Source: Thermodesulfobacteriota bacterium
GTDB taxonomy: Bacteria > Thermosulfidibacterota > Thermosulfidibacteria > Thermosulfidibacterales > B14-G1
Direction: 5' to 3'
DNA: 56,391 nt
Assembly (NCBI GenBank): GCA_024274915.1
Contig: JAJSAC010000050.1
Location: forward strand, 1-56,391
Below the pieces are notes generated by a model, which made no database searches, was not told the origin of the DNA, and saw only the letters and a program-made list of their open reading frames with translations. Within the stretch, counting starts at the first letter, position 1; each line of letters opens with the position of its first letter. The translations under genes were made by a program, and so were the position numbers. Below are positions 28,399 to 40,421 of this stretch, piece after piece.

Positions 28399-29446
28399 AA
28401 GGTAGATTTTCTATCCTAGGCATCTTTATGAATTTCCAGACGGCGCTGTTATGCTCAGCCAGGGTTCTGGAAAAGTGGTGGGTACCGTCTCCTTTGGACA
28501 CAAAATAGAGGTAGTTCACATGCGCCGGGTTTACAGCTGCCTTTATGGCGTCAAGGCCCGGGTTGCATATGGGTCCTGGCGGCAATCCCTGGTGTCGATA
28601 GGTGTTGTAAGGTGAATTTAAAGCGAGGTCCTTTTTGCTCAATGGGAGTTTTTCTCTACCGTATGTGAGTTTTATGGCGTAAATCACTGTGGGGTCGGCT
28701 TGGAGCCTCATCCCCCTCTTTAGCCGGTTGTGGTAGACGGCGGAAATCAGGGGCATCTCGTCCTTCACAAAGGTTTCCTTTTGGATGATTGATGCCAGAA
28801 TCACTGCGTCGTAGAGGGTGAAACCCATTTCACGGCATTTTGCTTCTAATGTGGGGGGGACCCTATCCCAGAAGGTGTAAATCATCTTTTCCACCACCCG
28901 TTGGGGCGGGGAGTTTCTGGGAAATCGATAGGTTTCGGGGAAAAGGAAGCCTTCGGCGGTTTTTCCCGGCACTTTCATCTTCTTGAGGAGGAGGGGATTG
29001 GTGGCGGCGTTGAGGAAGTCTTCCTCTCGGGACAGGATGCCCGCTCGGACCATGAGGTGGGCGATGTCGAACATATCCAGCCCTTCCCAAATCACCACCC
29101 TTCGCAGGTAGATCTTCCCTTTCACTAAGGTTTCCGTCAAGGTTTTGATGGAGTGGCCGGTGGAGATCATGTACTCACCTGCTTTGAGGTCTTTGGAGTG
29201 GCCGGTGAGTTTCAGGTACAGGCGAAAAATAAAGGGGTTTACCTTGACCCCCTTTTTGTCCAACTTTTTAAGGAAGCTTTTCAGGGATTCTCCTTTTTCC
29301 AGGACCACCAGGGCCGAGGCGTTTTCCCTTCCCAGGGGCATGTTTAGGGAGTAGAAGTAGCCCAACAGGGTATAGAGGACCAGAGTGGCTAGGAGCACAC
29401 CTATAGCCAGACCTATGATGTAGGTTTTTTCTTCCTTGGGGACCAT
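28397..29446 (-). CDS. mltG: endolytic peptidoglycan transglycosylase MltG
   Basis: This is a 349-residue inner-membrane-anchored murein lyase of the YceG/MltG family, thought to end glycan-strand growth. It has one N-terminal helix (YIIGLAIGVLLATLVLYTLL), a LysM-like region, FLFPETYRFP, the catalytic Glu in ASIIQKETFV, YHNRLKRGMRLQADPTVIY and the C-terminal YLYFVSKGDGTHHFS. It is last in the ribBA-ribH-nusB-der-mltG run; the RBS is AGGAG. Confidence 0.95.
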   Translation of the reverse strand: MVPKEEKTYIIGLAIGVLLATLVLYTLLGYFYSLNMPLGRENASALVVLEKGESLKSFLKKLDKKGVKVNPFIFRLYLKLTGHSKDLKAGEYMISTGHSIKTLTETLVKGKIYLRRVVIWEGLDMFDIAHLMVRAGILSREEDFLNAATNPLLLKKMKVPGKTAEGFLFPETYRFPRNSPPQRVVEKMIYTFWDRVPPTLEAKCREMGFTLYDAVILASIIQKETFVKDEMPLISAVYHNRLKRGMRLQADPTVIYAIKLTYGREKLPLSKKDLALNSPYNTYRHQGLPPGPICNPGLDAIKAAVNPAHVNYLYFVSKGDGTHHFSRTLAEHNSAVWKFIKMPRIENLP

Positions 29447-29449
29447 GGG

Positions 29450-30754
29450 CTATCTCCTGGGTTTAAAGGTGAGTTTTATGGGCACTCCCTCCAGGCCCAG
29501 GTTTTCTGCCAGGACCTTTTCCAGGTAGCGTTTGAAAGTGGGAGGGACTTTCTGGGGCATGTTGGTGAAGAGGAGGAAATGGGGGGCCCCCGAGGAGGCT
29601 TGGGTGCCGTAGTAGATTTTGAGTCTCTTGCCTTCCACGGTGGGGGCGTACCGGGCCATGGCCTTCTCCAAGGCTTTGTTAAGGTTGCTTGTGGTGATTT
29701 GGGCCGTGAATTTGCGGTTCAGAGAAGCGACTTCGTCCAAGATTTGGGTGATGCCTTCACCCGTCAATGCCGAGGTGTATACAGGCTCGAAGGGTGGCAG
29801 AAAATGGAACTTTACCCTGAGGAGGGCTTCTAGTCTCTTTTGGTCCTGGTGGGTAAGGAGGTCAGCCTTGCTGATGGCTATGAGGCAGACCTTTTTCTCC
29901 CTTTCGATGAGCCCGGCTATCTTCTGATCCTGGGTTGTGGGCCCTTCCTGAGCGTCTATGAGCAGAAGACAAATGTGGGCTTTTTGGATGCTCTTTACCG
30001 TTCTAGTGATGGAATAGGCTTCTAGAGGGGAGTCTACTCGAGCTTTTCTCCTGAGCCCGGCCGTGTCTATAAGGATAAACTTCTTGCCTTTGTAGGTGAG
30101 GGTCACCTCTATGGCGTCTCGGGTGGTTCCCGGGGTTTCGCTCACCACTACCCTTTCCTCACCCAGCAACCGGTTTAGGAGACTGGACTTTCCCACGTTA
30201 GGCCGCCCCACAATGGCTAAAGGGATGGCTCCATCCTTTTGAGGTGGGGCTTCGTCTCGGCCCTCCAGTTGGGAGAAGAGACTTTCCATAAGATCGTGGA
30301 TGCCTTTTTTCTGTAAGACGGAGATGGGATAGAGGTTTTCCTCTCCCAACTCGTAGAAAGCTGTGGCTTCTTCTTCCCATCGGCTGCTGTCCACTTTGTT
30401 GACAGCCACCAGGTAAGGTTTCCCGCTCCTTTTAAGAAGGGTATGGATCTCTTTGTCCAAGGGATGGACTCCGTCCCTCACATCTACCATGAAGATACAT
30501 ATGTCCGCTTCCTCAACGGCCCTTTGGGCTTGACGCTGTATCTCTGGTCCTAAATGGGATTCCTCAAGTCCCATTCCCCCTGTGTCGATAATGACGGCCA
30601 TCTTTCCCTCCCAGGTGATCTCTTCCTCCACTCGGTCTATTGTCACTCCAGGGACAGGTGCTATGACGGCCTTTCTCTTTTTGGCCAGCAGATTGAAAAG
30701 ACTGGACTTTCCTACGTTGGGCCGCCCCACGATGGCGATTTTAGGGAGCGCCAT
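29450..30754 (-). CDS. der: ribosome-assembly GTPase Der (EngA)
   Basis: This is a 434-residue GTPase for 50S subunit assembly with two tandem G domains, the hallmark of Der. The P-loops are IVGRPNVGKSSLFNLL (about residue 7) and IVGRPNVGKSSLLNRL (about 180). Each has DTGG/DTAG and NKxD-type motifs (NKVD, SKAD in the second), and a KH-like C-terminus follows. The start overlaps the nusB stop by 14 bases. Confidence 0.97.
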   Translation of the reverse strand: MALPKIAIVGRPNVGKSSLFNLLAKKRKAVIAPVPGVTIDRVEEEITWEGKMAVIIDTGGMGLEESHLGPEIQRQAQRAVEEADICIFMVDVRDGVHPLDKEIHTLLKRSGKPYLVAVNKVDSSRWEEEATAFYELGEENLYPISVLQKKGIHDLMESLFSQLEGRDEAPPQKDGAIPLAIVGRPNVGKSSLLNRLLGEERVVVSETPGTTRDAIEVTLTYKGKKFILIDTAGLRRKARVDSPLEAYSITRTVKSIQKAHICLLLIDAQEGPTTQDQKIAGLIEREKKVCLIAISKADLLTHQDQKRLEALLRVKFHFLPPFEPVYTSALTGEGITQILDEVASLNRKFTAQITTSNLNKALEKAMARYAPTVEGKRLKIYYGTQASSGAPHFLLFTNMPQKVPPTFKRYLEKVLAENLGLEGVPIKLTFKPRR

Positions 30755-31169
30755 AGCTCTTCTCCAGTTTCTCCCTCTTCACCCTGTCCAGTAGGCCATT
30801 GATAAATTTGTAGGCCTTGCTAGAGGAGTACTTTTTAGCCAGTTCTATGGCTTCGTCTATGGCCACTGCCGGCGGTACCGTGGGGTCATAGAGCATCTCG
30901 TAGAGGGCGAGTTTCAGTATCGCCTTGTCCACCAAATCTATCCTTTCCTTTCGCCATTTGCTGTACTCTTCAACGATTTTTTCCAGCTCTCTATCCTTTC
31001 CTTTCGCTCCTTTGTGAATCTCCAAGGCCTTTCCCTTTACAGGCAGGGAGATCGCTCCCTCCTGGAGAAGCTCAAGGGTTTCCTCCAGGGGGGGATTTTC
31101 CTGGAATTGGTCCTGAAATATTAAGGCCAAGGCCAGTTCCCTGGCTTTGCTACTGTCTTTTGGCTTCAT
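30741..31169 (-). CDS. nusB: transcription antitermination factor NusB
   Basis: This is a 142-residue all-helical RNA-binding factor of the rRNA antitermination complex. SKARELALALIFQDQF, VDKAILKLALYEMLY, PAVAIDEAIELAKKYSS and FINGLLDRV are family motifs. It follows ribH with one base between them, and the ribH-nusB pairing is widely conserved. There is no clear RBS, so translational coupling is likely. Confidence 0.95.
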   Translation of the reverse strand: MKPKDSSKARELALALIFQDQFQENPPLEETLELLQEGAISLPVKGKALEIHKGAKGKDRELEKIVEEYSKWRKERIDLVDKAILKLALYEMLYDPTVPPAVAIDEAIELAKKYSSSKAYKFINGLLDRVKREKLEKSYGAP

Positions 31170-31170
31170 T

Positions 31171-31638
31171 TCATGAGGGAAGCTTTTTTAGAAGATTGGC
31201 CATCTCCAAAGCTGCTAAAGCAGCGTCGCCTCCCTTGTTGCCCATCTTAGTTCCTGCCCTCTCTACGGCTTGTTCTATGGTGTCGGCGGTGATGACACCA
31301 TAAATCACGGGAACCCCTGTCTCCAGACTCACTTGGGCTATTCCTTTGGCCACCTCTGAGCTGACATACTCGAAATGGGGTGTAGCGCCCCGGATGACGG
31401 CGGAGAGACATATCACTCCGTGGAACTTCCCACTGGAAGCCAGTTTCTTAGCCATCAGAGGCACCTCGAAAGCTCCGGGTACCTTTACCAAGGTGATGTC
31501 TTCTTGGGCTACTCCGTGACGCAGTAGCTGGTCCAGAGCGCCCTCTACCAGCTTGGCGGTGATAAAGTCATTAAACCGGCTCACCACCAGGGCAAACTTT
31601 AGCCCTTCTCCTCTCAGTTCTCCTTCCCATGTCTGCAT
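31171..31638 (-). CDS. ribH: 6,7-dimethyl-8-ribityllumazine synthase
   Basis: This 155-residue enzyme condenses the RibB product with the pyrimidine intermediate in riboflavin synthesis and normally forms a 60-mer shell. Visible are [42 protein letters not shown] and [15 protein letters not shown], including the catalytic His. The RBS is AGGAG. Only ribBA and ribH of the pathway are in this window; ribD and ribE are elsewhere. Confidence 0.96.
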   Translation of the reverse strand: MQTWEGELRGEGLKFALVVSRFNDFITAKLVEGALDQLLRHGVAQEDITLVKVPGAFEVPLMAKKLASSGKFHGVICLSAVIRGATPHFEYVSSEVAKGIAQVSLETGVPVIYGVITADTIEQAVERAGTKMGNKGGDAALAALEMANLLKKLPS

Positions 31639-31657
31639 GGTTCCGCTCCTAAAGGGC

Positions 31658-32872
31658 CTATATATGACATAGATAGTGGCCCATTTTCTGTTTTTTGGCG
31701 GCTAGATACTCTCTGTTACATTCGGAGGGGGGGATTTCAATGGGAACCCTCTCCACCACTTCCAGTCCATACCCCTTCAAGCCTACAATCTTCCTGGGGT
31801 TGTTGGTGAGGAGACGAATCTTCTTCACCCCCAGATCCACCAGGATCTGGGCTCCCAATCCGTAGTCTCTGAGGTCAGGTGGGAAGCCCAGCTTTTCGTT
31901 AGCTTCCACTGTGTCTAAGCCCTCATCCTGTAGGTGGTAGGCTTTGATCTTGTTTCCCAAGCCGATGCCTCTCCCTTCTTGGGAGAGATAAACCACTACA
32001 CCTCGACCCTCTCGGGCGATCATTTCCATGGCCTTGTGGAGTTGAGCGCCGCAGTCGCACCTTTTGGAATGAAAGACGTCTCCTGTGAGGCACTGGGAGT
32101 GCATCCTCACCAAGACGGGTTTATCAGTGTCTACGTCTCCCATGACTAAGGCCACGTGGGTGAAGTTGTCTATGTGGTTATCGTAGGCGATGATCTTAAA
32201 GTCCCCAAAATCTGTGGGTAGGTCGGCCTCAGAGATCCTGTACACAAGGAACTCTTTCTGAAGTCTGTAGTGGATGAGATCAGCTATGGTAATGATTTTA
32301 AGTCCGTGTTTTCTGGCGAACTCCATGAGCTGAGGCACTCTGGCCATAGTACCGTCGTCGTTCATAATTTCGCAGATGACCCCTGCTGGATGAAGTCCTG
32401 CCAGGCGGGATAGGTCCACAGAGCCTTCCGTATGGCCTGCCCTTCTCAAGACCCCCCCCTTCCTGGCCCTAAGGGGGAAGACGTGGCCAGGTCTCACGAG
32501 GTCTTCTGGCTTGGTGTCGGGGTTGATGGCCACTTTAATGGTGTGGGCCCGGTCGGCTGCGGATATGCCTGTGGTTATGCCGTGGCGGGCATCCACAGAG
32601 ACGGTGAAGGCGGTTCCATAGGGGGTGCCGTTGTCCTGGGGGGCCATGAGGGGTAGCTGGAGTTGTTCAACCCTTTCTGGAGTGAGGGCCAGGCAGATGA
32701 GACCCCTACCATATTTGGCCATGAAATTTATGGCTTCGGGGGTCACCTTTTCTGCAGCCAGGACCAGGTCTCCTTCGTTCTCCCGATCCTCATCGTCCAC
32801 CATTATCACCATCTTTCCCACTCGGATATCTTCGATGGCCTCATCTATGGTGTTGAAGCGATAGCCTTCCAT
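31658..32872 (-). CDS. ribBA: bifunctional DHBP synthase / GTP cyclohydrolase II
   Basis: This is a 404-residue fusion that feeds both branches of riboflavin synthesis. The N-terminal RibB half shows [16 protein letters not shown] and [16 protein letters not shown]. The C-terminal RibA half shows the zinc site [15 protein letters not shown] and [15 protein letters not shown]. No FMN riboswitch is recognisable in the 130 bases upstream; a TTGACA promoter is present instead. Confidence 0.97.
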   Translation of the reverse strand: MEGYRFNTIDEAIEDIRVGKMVIMVDDEDRENEGDLVLAAEKVTPEAINFMAKYGRGLICLALTPERVEQLQLPLMAPQDNGTPYGTAFTVSVDARHGITTGISAADRAHTIKVAINPDTKPEDLVRPGHVFPLRARKGGVLRRAGHTEGSVDLSRLAGLHPAGVICEIMNDDGTMARVPQLMEFARKHGLKIITIADLIHYRLQKEFLVYRISEADLPTDFGDFKIIAYDNHIDNFTHVALVMGDVDTDKPVLVRMHSQCLTGDVFHSKRCDCGAQLHKAMEMIAREGRGVVVYLSQEGRGIGLGNKIKAYHLQDEGLDTVEANEKLGFPPDLRDYGLGAQILVDLGVKKIRLLTNNPRKIVGLKGYGLEVVERVPIEIPPSECNREYLAAKKQKMGHYLCHI

Positions 32873-32899
32873 CTCTTTGCTCCCGTTTTTGATGGGAGT

Positions 32900-32928
32900 T
32901 AAATATAACCGCCTCAGGACGATGTCAA
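32900..32928 (-). promoter_or_regulatory. promoter of rib-nusB-der-mltG operon
   Basis: On the minus strand TTGACA (32923-32928) is followed by TATTTA (32900-32905) at 17 bases, or TATATT at 15. It lies about 30 bases before ribBA. Confidence 0.55.
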
Positions 32929-32950
32929 CTGAAGGGGTTTTTCCCCGTTC

Positions 32951-32977
32951 TTGCCCCTGAGAGTCTCAGGGTATATT
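32951..32977 (+). promoter_or_regulatory. promoter with perfect palindromic operator
   Basis: A 17-base perfect inverted repeat CCCTGAGAGTCTCAGGG (32955-32971) directly abuts a -10 TATATT (32972-32977). Weak -35 candidates start at 32949-32951. The palindrome fills the spacer of the promoter for the exported-protein gene at 33007, so a repressor bound here would block it. It is also about 30 bases upstream of the divergent rib promoter. Confidence 0.5.
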
Positions 32978-33006
32978 CTCTTTCAAAAACGTCTGGAGGT
33001 ATGATG

Positions 33007-33447
33007 ATGAATAAAAGTTGGGTGGCTGTGCTGGTCATCCTCTTGTTCTTCTCTTTAACCATACCGGTCCATGCCTTGAAGGTTCTGAGGGGTAGAGACT
33101 TCTATGACTATGTTGAGGTGAGGAAGGACAGGATAGTGGCTCCTCCTGGGGAGAGTGTCCACTGGGTACTGGTCTGGAATCATAGGAGACTCAACGCTGC
33201 CATCTTTGACATTCCTCCTCTCCTGGAGTGCAAGGGGGCAACCATCAGTCTTGAACCCCAACCCAACTTTTATCGTGGCCAGGAGGGCTGGAGGCTTTTT
33301 ATTAAACGCAAAGGTTATATTAAGGTGGTGGTAAACAACCCGGGGATTAAGGGCCAGTGTTTAGTGACCATTCCCTGTAAGAGCTATGATGGTCAGCTCA
33401 GGGATATCATACCCCTCAAGATTTGGTTGATAGAAGGAAATCAATGA
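33007..33447 (+). CDS. exported protein of unknown function
   Basis: This 146-residue secreted or periplasmic protein is not assigned to a family. It has a signal peptide (MNKSWVAVLVILLFFSLTIPVHA), then a beta-rich region with two cysteines about 40 residues apart (LLECKGAT, KGQCLVTIPC). An immunoglobulin-like fold is possible but unproven. Three consecutive ATG codons lie at 33001-33009. The third (33007) has the best spacing to GGAGG. It is translationally coupled to the DUF2520 gene (ATGA overlap), and its promoter spans a perfect palindrome. Confidence 0.65.
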   Translation: MNKSWVAVLVILLFFSLTIPVHALKVLRGRDFYDYVEVRKDRIVAPPGESVHWVLVWNHRRLNAAIFDIPPLLECKGATISLEPQPNFYRGQEGWRLFIKRKGYIKVVVNNPGIKGQCLVTIPCKSYDGQLRDIIPLKIWLIEGNQ

Positions 33448-34316
33448 TGGGGACGGTATCCGTTGTGGGTCTGGGGCGGGTGGGTACTGCCCTGGCCGTG
33501 GCCCTTAAAGAGAAGGGCTATATCGTCCAAAGCTTGGTGGATAAGGATGTTCAAGCTTTAGAAAGGGCCCAGCTCCTTCTCGGCGGTGGGGTATCAGCTT
33601 CTCCGTCCTTGGATGAAGTGGTGCTTGCCGAGACCTTTCTGATAACGGTGAAGGATGATACCATTTCTCAAGTGGCACCTATTCTTCGTTCTCGCTTTCC
33701 TCAGTCCCTTTTGGTTCACACCAGTGGCCTCCACCCTTCCCATATTTTGGGTAATGGGCCCCGTTTGGCCATGCATCCTCTCCAGAGCTTCGCCAGCGTG
33801 AAGGAGGCCTTGGAAAACCTTCCTGCTTCCCTTTTTTCTCTGGAAGGTGACACCAGAGGGTTGGAGTGGGGCAGAAAGGTGGTGGAGAGTTTTGGAGGCC
33901 AATTCATGGAGTTGGAGGCATCCCAGAAACCCCTTTATCACTTGGCTGCTTGCATCGCTTCTAACTATCTCATCACCCTTCTTCACGAAGCCCTTGGGGC
34001 CATGACTGCGGCGGGAATGGATAGGGAGAAGGTTCTGAGAGGGCTTGTGGCTCTTATGAGAAGTACTTTGAGAAACGCTGAGAACCTGGGAGTTCCCCAG
34101 GCCCTTACTGGCCCTATGGTGAGGGGCGACGTGGGGACCATAAAGGGTCATCTCCAGGCTCTAGTGGGCCATGAGAGTTTGAAGGAGTTCTATACCTTCC
34201 TGGGTAGAAAGACCTTAGAGATGATAAGGGAAGGGGGTCTCACTACTTCCCCCGAGTCTCTGGCGGCCATGGAGGCTCTTATCAACATGGAGAGTAGCCG
34301 CAGTGGGGACAGGTAA
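33444..34316 (+). CDS. Rossmann-fold DUF2520 protein
   Basis: This is a 290-residue NAD(P)-binding dehydrogenase-like protein. It has the Rossmann start SVVGLGRVGTALAVALKEKG, ITVKDDTI, VHTSGLHPS, AMHPLQSFAS and a C-terminal helical DUF2520 domain (HLAACIASNYLITLLHEA, LTGPMVRGDVGTIKGHL). The family resembles ketopantoate-reductase or F420-linked reductases; the substrate is unknown. ATG 33444 overlaps the previous stop as ATGA, with AAGGA upstream; ATG 33447 is also possible. The 3' end overlaps convergent nrdJ by 35 bases. Confidence 0.85.
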   Translation: MMGTVSVVGLGRVGTALAVALKEKGYIVQSLVDKDVQALERAQLLLGGGVSASPSLDEVVLAETFLITVKDDTISQVAPILRSRFPQSLLVHTSGLHPSHILGNGPRLAMHPLQSFASVKEALENLPASLFSLEGDTRGLEWGRKVVESFGGQFMELEASQKPLYHLAACIASNYLITLLHEALGAMTAAGMDREKVLRGLVALMRSTLRNAENLGVPQALTGPMVRGDVGTIKGHLQALVGHESLKEFYTFLGRKTLEMIREGGLTTSPESLAAMEALINMESSRSGDR

Positions 34317-36498
34317 CACAACCTTCCCCTGGAATGAGTAGGTAGCCGCATTCTGGACACAGCCCTCCGTGGCCTGAGGATTCTGTTCTTTGCCATCCTT
34401 GGGTTAGTTTCAGGTGTCTCACGATGGCTTTGGCTATAGCATCTGGACAGGAAAGGACCTGTTCCCCTTCGTCCCAAGAGGGCAGGGGACATCGGATTCC
34501 CTGGAGTTGTTTCAGTAAGGCTTCGACAGCGATGCCCGACCTCAATGCCAGGGAGATCAATCGGCTGGTGGCTTCTAACTGGGAGGCGGCACAGCCTCCT
34601 GTCTTTCCCATTTGGGAGAAGACCTCGCACAATCCGTAGCGGTCTTCGTTTATCGTGACGTAAAGATTACCGCAGCCCGTCCGAATTTTCCAAGTGGCCC
34701 CCCGGGTCACTTGGGGCCTGGGGCGGGGTTTGAGGCTCACTTCTTCCCTTCCCACAGAGATCACTTGGTCCCTGCTCCTGTCCCTGAATACCGTGATGCC
34801 TTTGCAACCCAGTTGGTAGGCCAGAAGGTAGACCTCTTCTACGTCTTGGGGAGTGGCATCGTGGGGTAGGTTGACAGTTTTGGAGACAGCATTATCGGTG
34901 AAGGTTTGGAAGGCTGCCTGCATTTCTACGTGGTCTTGGGGTGGAATTTCATAGGCCGTGGCCAAGGCCTTCTTGAGTTGGGGAGCTATGTCCAGGTTCT
35001 GGGCATTGCCTTCTTCCAAGACCCTCTTCCAGCCTTCTGGTTCCAGCTCTCCCAGTATTTCCTTGACCGTGGGGTGGATGTATTCCATGGTCTCTTCCAT
35101 CATGCGCCGGCGGTAGGCCAGGGCAAAGAGGGGTTCGATGCCGCTGGCCACCCCGGCTATGAGGCTGATGGTGCCCGTTGGAGCCAGGGTGGTGGTGGTG
35201 GCGTTTCTTATACCTTTACTCCTTATCTCTGCTGCCAGGGCTTCCCAGTCCAGGTGGGGTGCTTGGTGAGCGTGGAGAAACTCTAAGAGGTGTTTTTGAT
35301 TGTAGATGCTTTCGGTGTAGAGAGGGAAGGGGCCCCTTTCCAAGGCTAGTTCTATAGAAGCTTTCTTGGAGTGGTACTGGATGAAAGCCATAATCTTTTT
35401 TGCGAGATCCCGGGCTTGGGCACTGGCGTAGGGTATACCCAGCTTTATGAGGAGGTCCGCGAACCCCATTATTCCCAGGCCGATCTTTCTGGTGAGAAGG
35501 GTCTTCTCCTTTATAGCGGGAAGGGGGTATACGTTTACTTCTATTACATTGTCCAGAAACCTTACCCCCTTGATCACGGTTTCTTGCAGGAGCTCCCAGT
35601 CCAAGGAGCCGTCCTTAAACATAGCGGCCAGGTTTATGGAGCCCAGAACGCAGCTCTCATGGGGTAAGAGGGGTTGCTCGCCACAAGGGTTGGTACTTTC
35701 TATCTCTCCTAAGGTGGGGGTGGGGTTGTACCGGTTAACCCGATCTATAAACAGGAACCCCGGGTCTCCCCCTCTCCAAGCCATACGGCAGGCCAAGGCG
35801 AGGATTTCTCGAGCAGGGACTGTTTTGATCTTCTGGCCGCTTCTTGGGTTCACCAGGGTCCACTCTTTACCTTCCTCTAAAGCCTCCATGAATGGGTCAC
35901 TAATGGCTACAGAAAGGTTGAAGTTGGTGAGGTGCCCCGGTCTCTCTTTGGCCCTTATGAATTGGAGGATATCGGGATGTCTTACAGATAGAACGGCCAT
36001 GTTGGCTCCCCGGCGCTTGCCTCCCTGCTTAATCTCCTCGGTGGCTGCATCGAAAACCTTTATGAAAGAAATGGGGCCGCTGGAAACACCTGTTGTGGAC
36101 TTCACCACATCTCCTCTAGGCCGAAGTTTCGAGAAGGAGAAACCTGTGCCTCCTCCGCTTTTGTGGATAATGGCGGCTTCCTTTAAGGCTTGGAAGATGG
36201 ATTCCATGGAGTCCTCTATGGGTAGCACAAAACAGGCGGCTAGCTGTCCTAGTTCCGTACCGGCGTTCATTAGGCATGGACTGTTGGGCAGGAAATAAAG
36301 TTGTTCCATCATGCGATAGAACCCTTTCTCCCATCTCTCAGCCTCTTTGGTTGAGCCTCCAAATAGTCTTTCCGCCTGGGCAATGGTCCTGGCCACCCTT
36401 TGAAAAAGCTCTTGGGGGGATTCCTTCACCCCTCCTTTTTCATCTTTTAACAGGTATCTTTTCTCCAGTATCTTTATTGCCTGGGGGGTGAGATTCAT
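34282..36498 (-). CDS. nrdJ: adenosylcobalamin-dependent (class II) ribonucleotide reductase
   Basis: This 738-residue enzyme reduces ribonucleotides using a cobalamin-generated radical, independent of oxygen. It shows SPCLMNAG, the substrate loop KSGGGTGFSFSKLRP and the active-site motif NPCGEQPL (N270, C272, E274). The C-terminal zinc-binding, redox-active Cys set is CPECGYL...CVTCPHCG...C. An extra domain with CRTGCGNL-type motifs (IRTGCGNLYVTINED) is typical of NrdJ. It requires vitamin B12, but no B12 riboswitch is apparent upstream. Confidence 0.95.
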   Translation of the reverse strand: MNLTPQAIKILEKRYLLKDEKGGVKESPQELFQRVARTIAQAERLFGGSTKEAERWEKGFYRMMEQLYFLPNSPCLMNAGTELGQLAACFVLPIEDSMESIFQALKEAAIIHKSGGGTGFSFSKLRPRGDVVKSTTGVSSGPISFIKVFDAATEEIKQGGKRRGANMAVLSVRHPDILQFIRAKERPGHLTNFNLSVAISDPFMEALEEGKEWTLVNPRSGQKIKTVPAREILALACRMAWRGGDPGFLFIDRVNRYNPTPTLGEIESTNPCGEQPLLPHESCVLGSINLAAMFKDGSLDWELLQETVIKGVRFLDNVIEVNVYPLPAIKEKTLLTRKIGLGIMGFADLLIKLGIPYASAQARDLAKKIMAFIQYHSKKASIELALERGPFPLYTESIYNQKHLLEFLHAHQAPHLDWEALAAEIRSKGIRNATTTTLAPTGTISLIAGVASGIEPLFALAYRRRMMEETMEYIHPTVKEILGELEPEGWKRVLEEGNAQNLDIAPQLKKALATAYEIPPQDHVEMQAAFQTFTDNAVSKTVNLPHDATPQDVEEVYLLAYQLGCKGITVFRDRSRDQVISVGREEVSLKPRPRPQVTRGATWKIRTGCGNLYVTINEDRYGLCEVFSQMGKTGGCAASQLEATSRLISLALRSGIAVEALLKQLQGIRCPLPSWDEGEQVLSCPDAIAKAIVRHLKLTQGWQRTESSGHGGLCPECGYLLIPGEGCVTCPHCGYSPC

Positions 36499-36545
36499 GT
36501 TTCTTCCCCTCTTCCCATTTTTCTACATTCTTTACCCTCTTTTTC

Positions 36546-36574
36546 ATAAAGGCTCTTTTCTTTCAACTGGCAAG
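36546..36574 (-). promoter_or_regulatory. possible nrdJ promoter
   Basis: On the minus strand TTGCCA (36569-36574) and TTTATG (36546-36551) are separated by 17 bases, upstream of nrdJ. The -10 match is weak. Confidence 0.3.
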
Positions 36575-36588
36575 AGTGGATTGGAGGG

Positions 36589-36614
36589 GGGACGGACCCA
36601 AAAGATCCGCCCCC
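36589..36614. terminator. G/C hairpin between hsp20 and nrdJ
   Basis: GGGG-a-CGGA (36589-36597) pairs with TCCGCCCC (36607-36614) with one bulged base. It lies just after the hsp20 stop on the minus strand. There is no T run, so it is a weak terminator candidate. Confidence 0.35.
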
Positions 36615-36629
36615 TGGAGGAGCAGGGTT

Positions 36630-37073
36630 TTACTCTTCTACCTGGACAGAGATCTGCTTGGGTTTCACTTCCTCTTTTTTGGGAAGGATGAGGGTGAGGA
36701 TCCCATTTTTCAGCGTGGCCTTTATTCTTTCTCTGTCTACCGTTTGGGGGAGGGAAAAGGTTCTCTGGAAGGCACCATATACCCTTTCAGCTCTCAAGAA
36801 GTTTTCTGTTTTGGCTTCCCTTTCCGCCTTCTTTTCGCCCCGGAGGATGAGGGTGTCATCTTCTACTTTGACGTCCAGGTCCTTCTGGTCTATGCCGGGA
36901 AGTTCAGCCTTGAGGACTATCTCGTTCTCAGTTTCATAGATGTCCACGGGGGGATACCAGGAAGCCTGCCTCCACTCTTCTTTCTCCCTTCCCATGAGGT
37001 CTTCAAAGATTCTGTCCATCTGGCTACGCAATAGGTTTAGCTCTCTGAATGGGTCCCATCTCACGATAGCCAT
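36630..37073 (-). CDS. small heat-shock protein Hsp20
   Basis: This is a 147-residue cytosolic holdase chaperone. It carries a full alpha-crystallin domain (VDIYETENEIVLKAELPGI to about residue 140) and a short C-terminal tail with LPKKEEVKPKQISV. The typical I-x-I tail is replaced by KQISV. It has its own promoter and an ideal RBS (AGGAGG six bases upstream). A pair of direct repeats lies over the promoter region. Confidence 0.94.
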   Translation of the reverse strand: MAIVRWDPFRELNLLRSQMDRIFEDLMGREKEEWRQASWYPPVDIYETENEIVLKAELPGIDQKDLDVKVEDDTLILRGEKKAEREAKTENFLRAERVYGAFQRTFSLPQTVDRERIKATLKNGILTLILPKKEEVKPKQISVQVEE

Positions 37074-37101
37074 GTTCCACCTCCTCTTTTCTTTTCTTCC
37101 A

Positions 37102-37155
37102 TATAAATAATCTTTAGCTAATCATTGTCAAGATATCTAATAAAATCATAGTCAA
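37102..37155 (-). promoter_or_regulatory. hsp20 promoter with 24-bp spaced direct repeats
   Basis: On the minus strand, TTGAC(a/t)ATGATT occurs twice, at 37120-37131 and 37144-37155, exactly 24 bases apart. The nearer copy supplies the -35 TTGACA. A -10-like TATTTA follows about 16 bases on. No CIRCE element (TTAGCACTC-N9-GAGTGCTAA) is present. Confidence 0.4.
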
Positions 37156-37268
37156 ATATGCTACGGCCCTGGGACAGGATTGACAGGTCGGCTTCGGGAA
37201 TCTTATCATCGCCACCGGCAAAGGGAGGGGCCCTCAAAGGTTGCGAGGCTTTTGGGGTAAAGGGGAGG

Positions 37269-40413
<3,145 letters not shown>

Positions 40414-40421
<8 letters not shown>

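Noticed and set aside
32873-33000. Possible FMN riboswitch before ribBA
   Set aside because: None of the conserved FMN-aptamer segments can be found on the minus strand; the region is explained by promoters and a palindrome.
36499-36629. Possible cobalamin riboswitch before nrdJ
   Set aside because: The gap is only about 130 bases, has no B12-box-like sequence, and holds a promoter-like pair and a simple hairpin.
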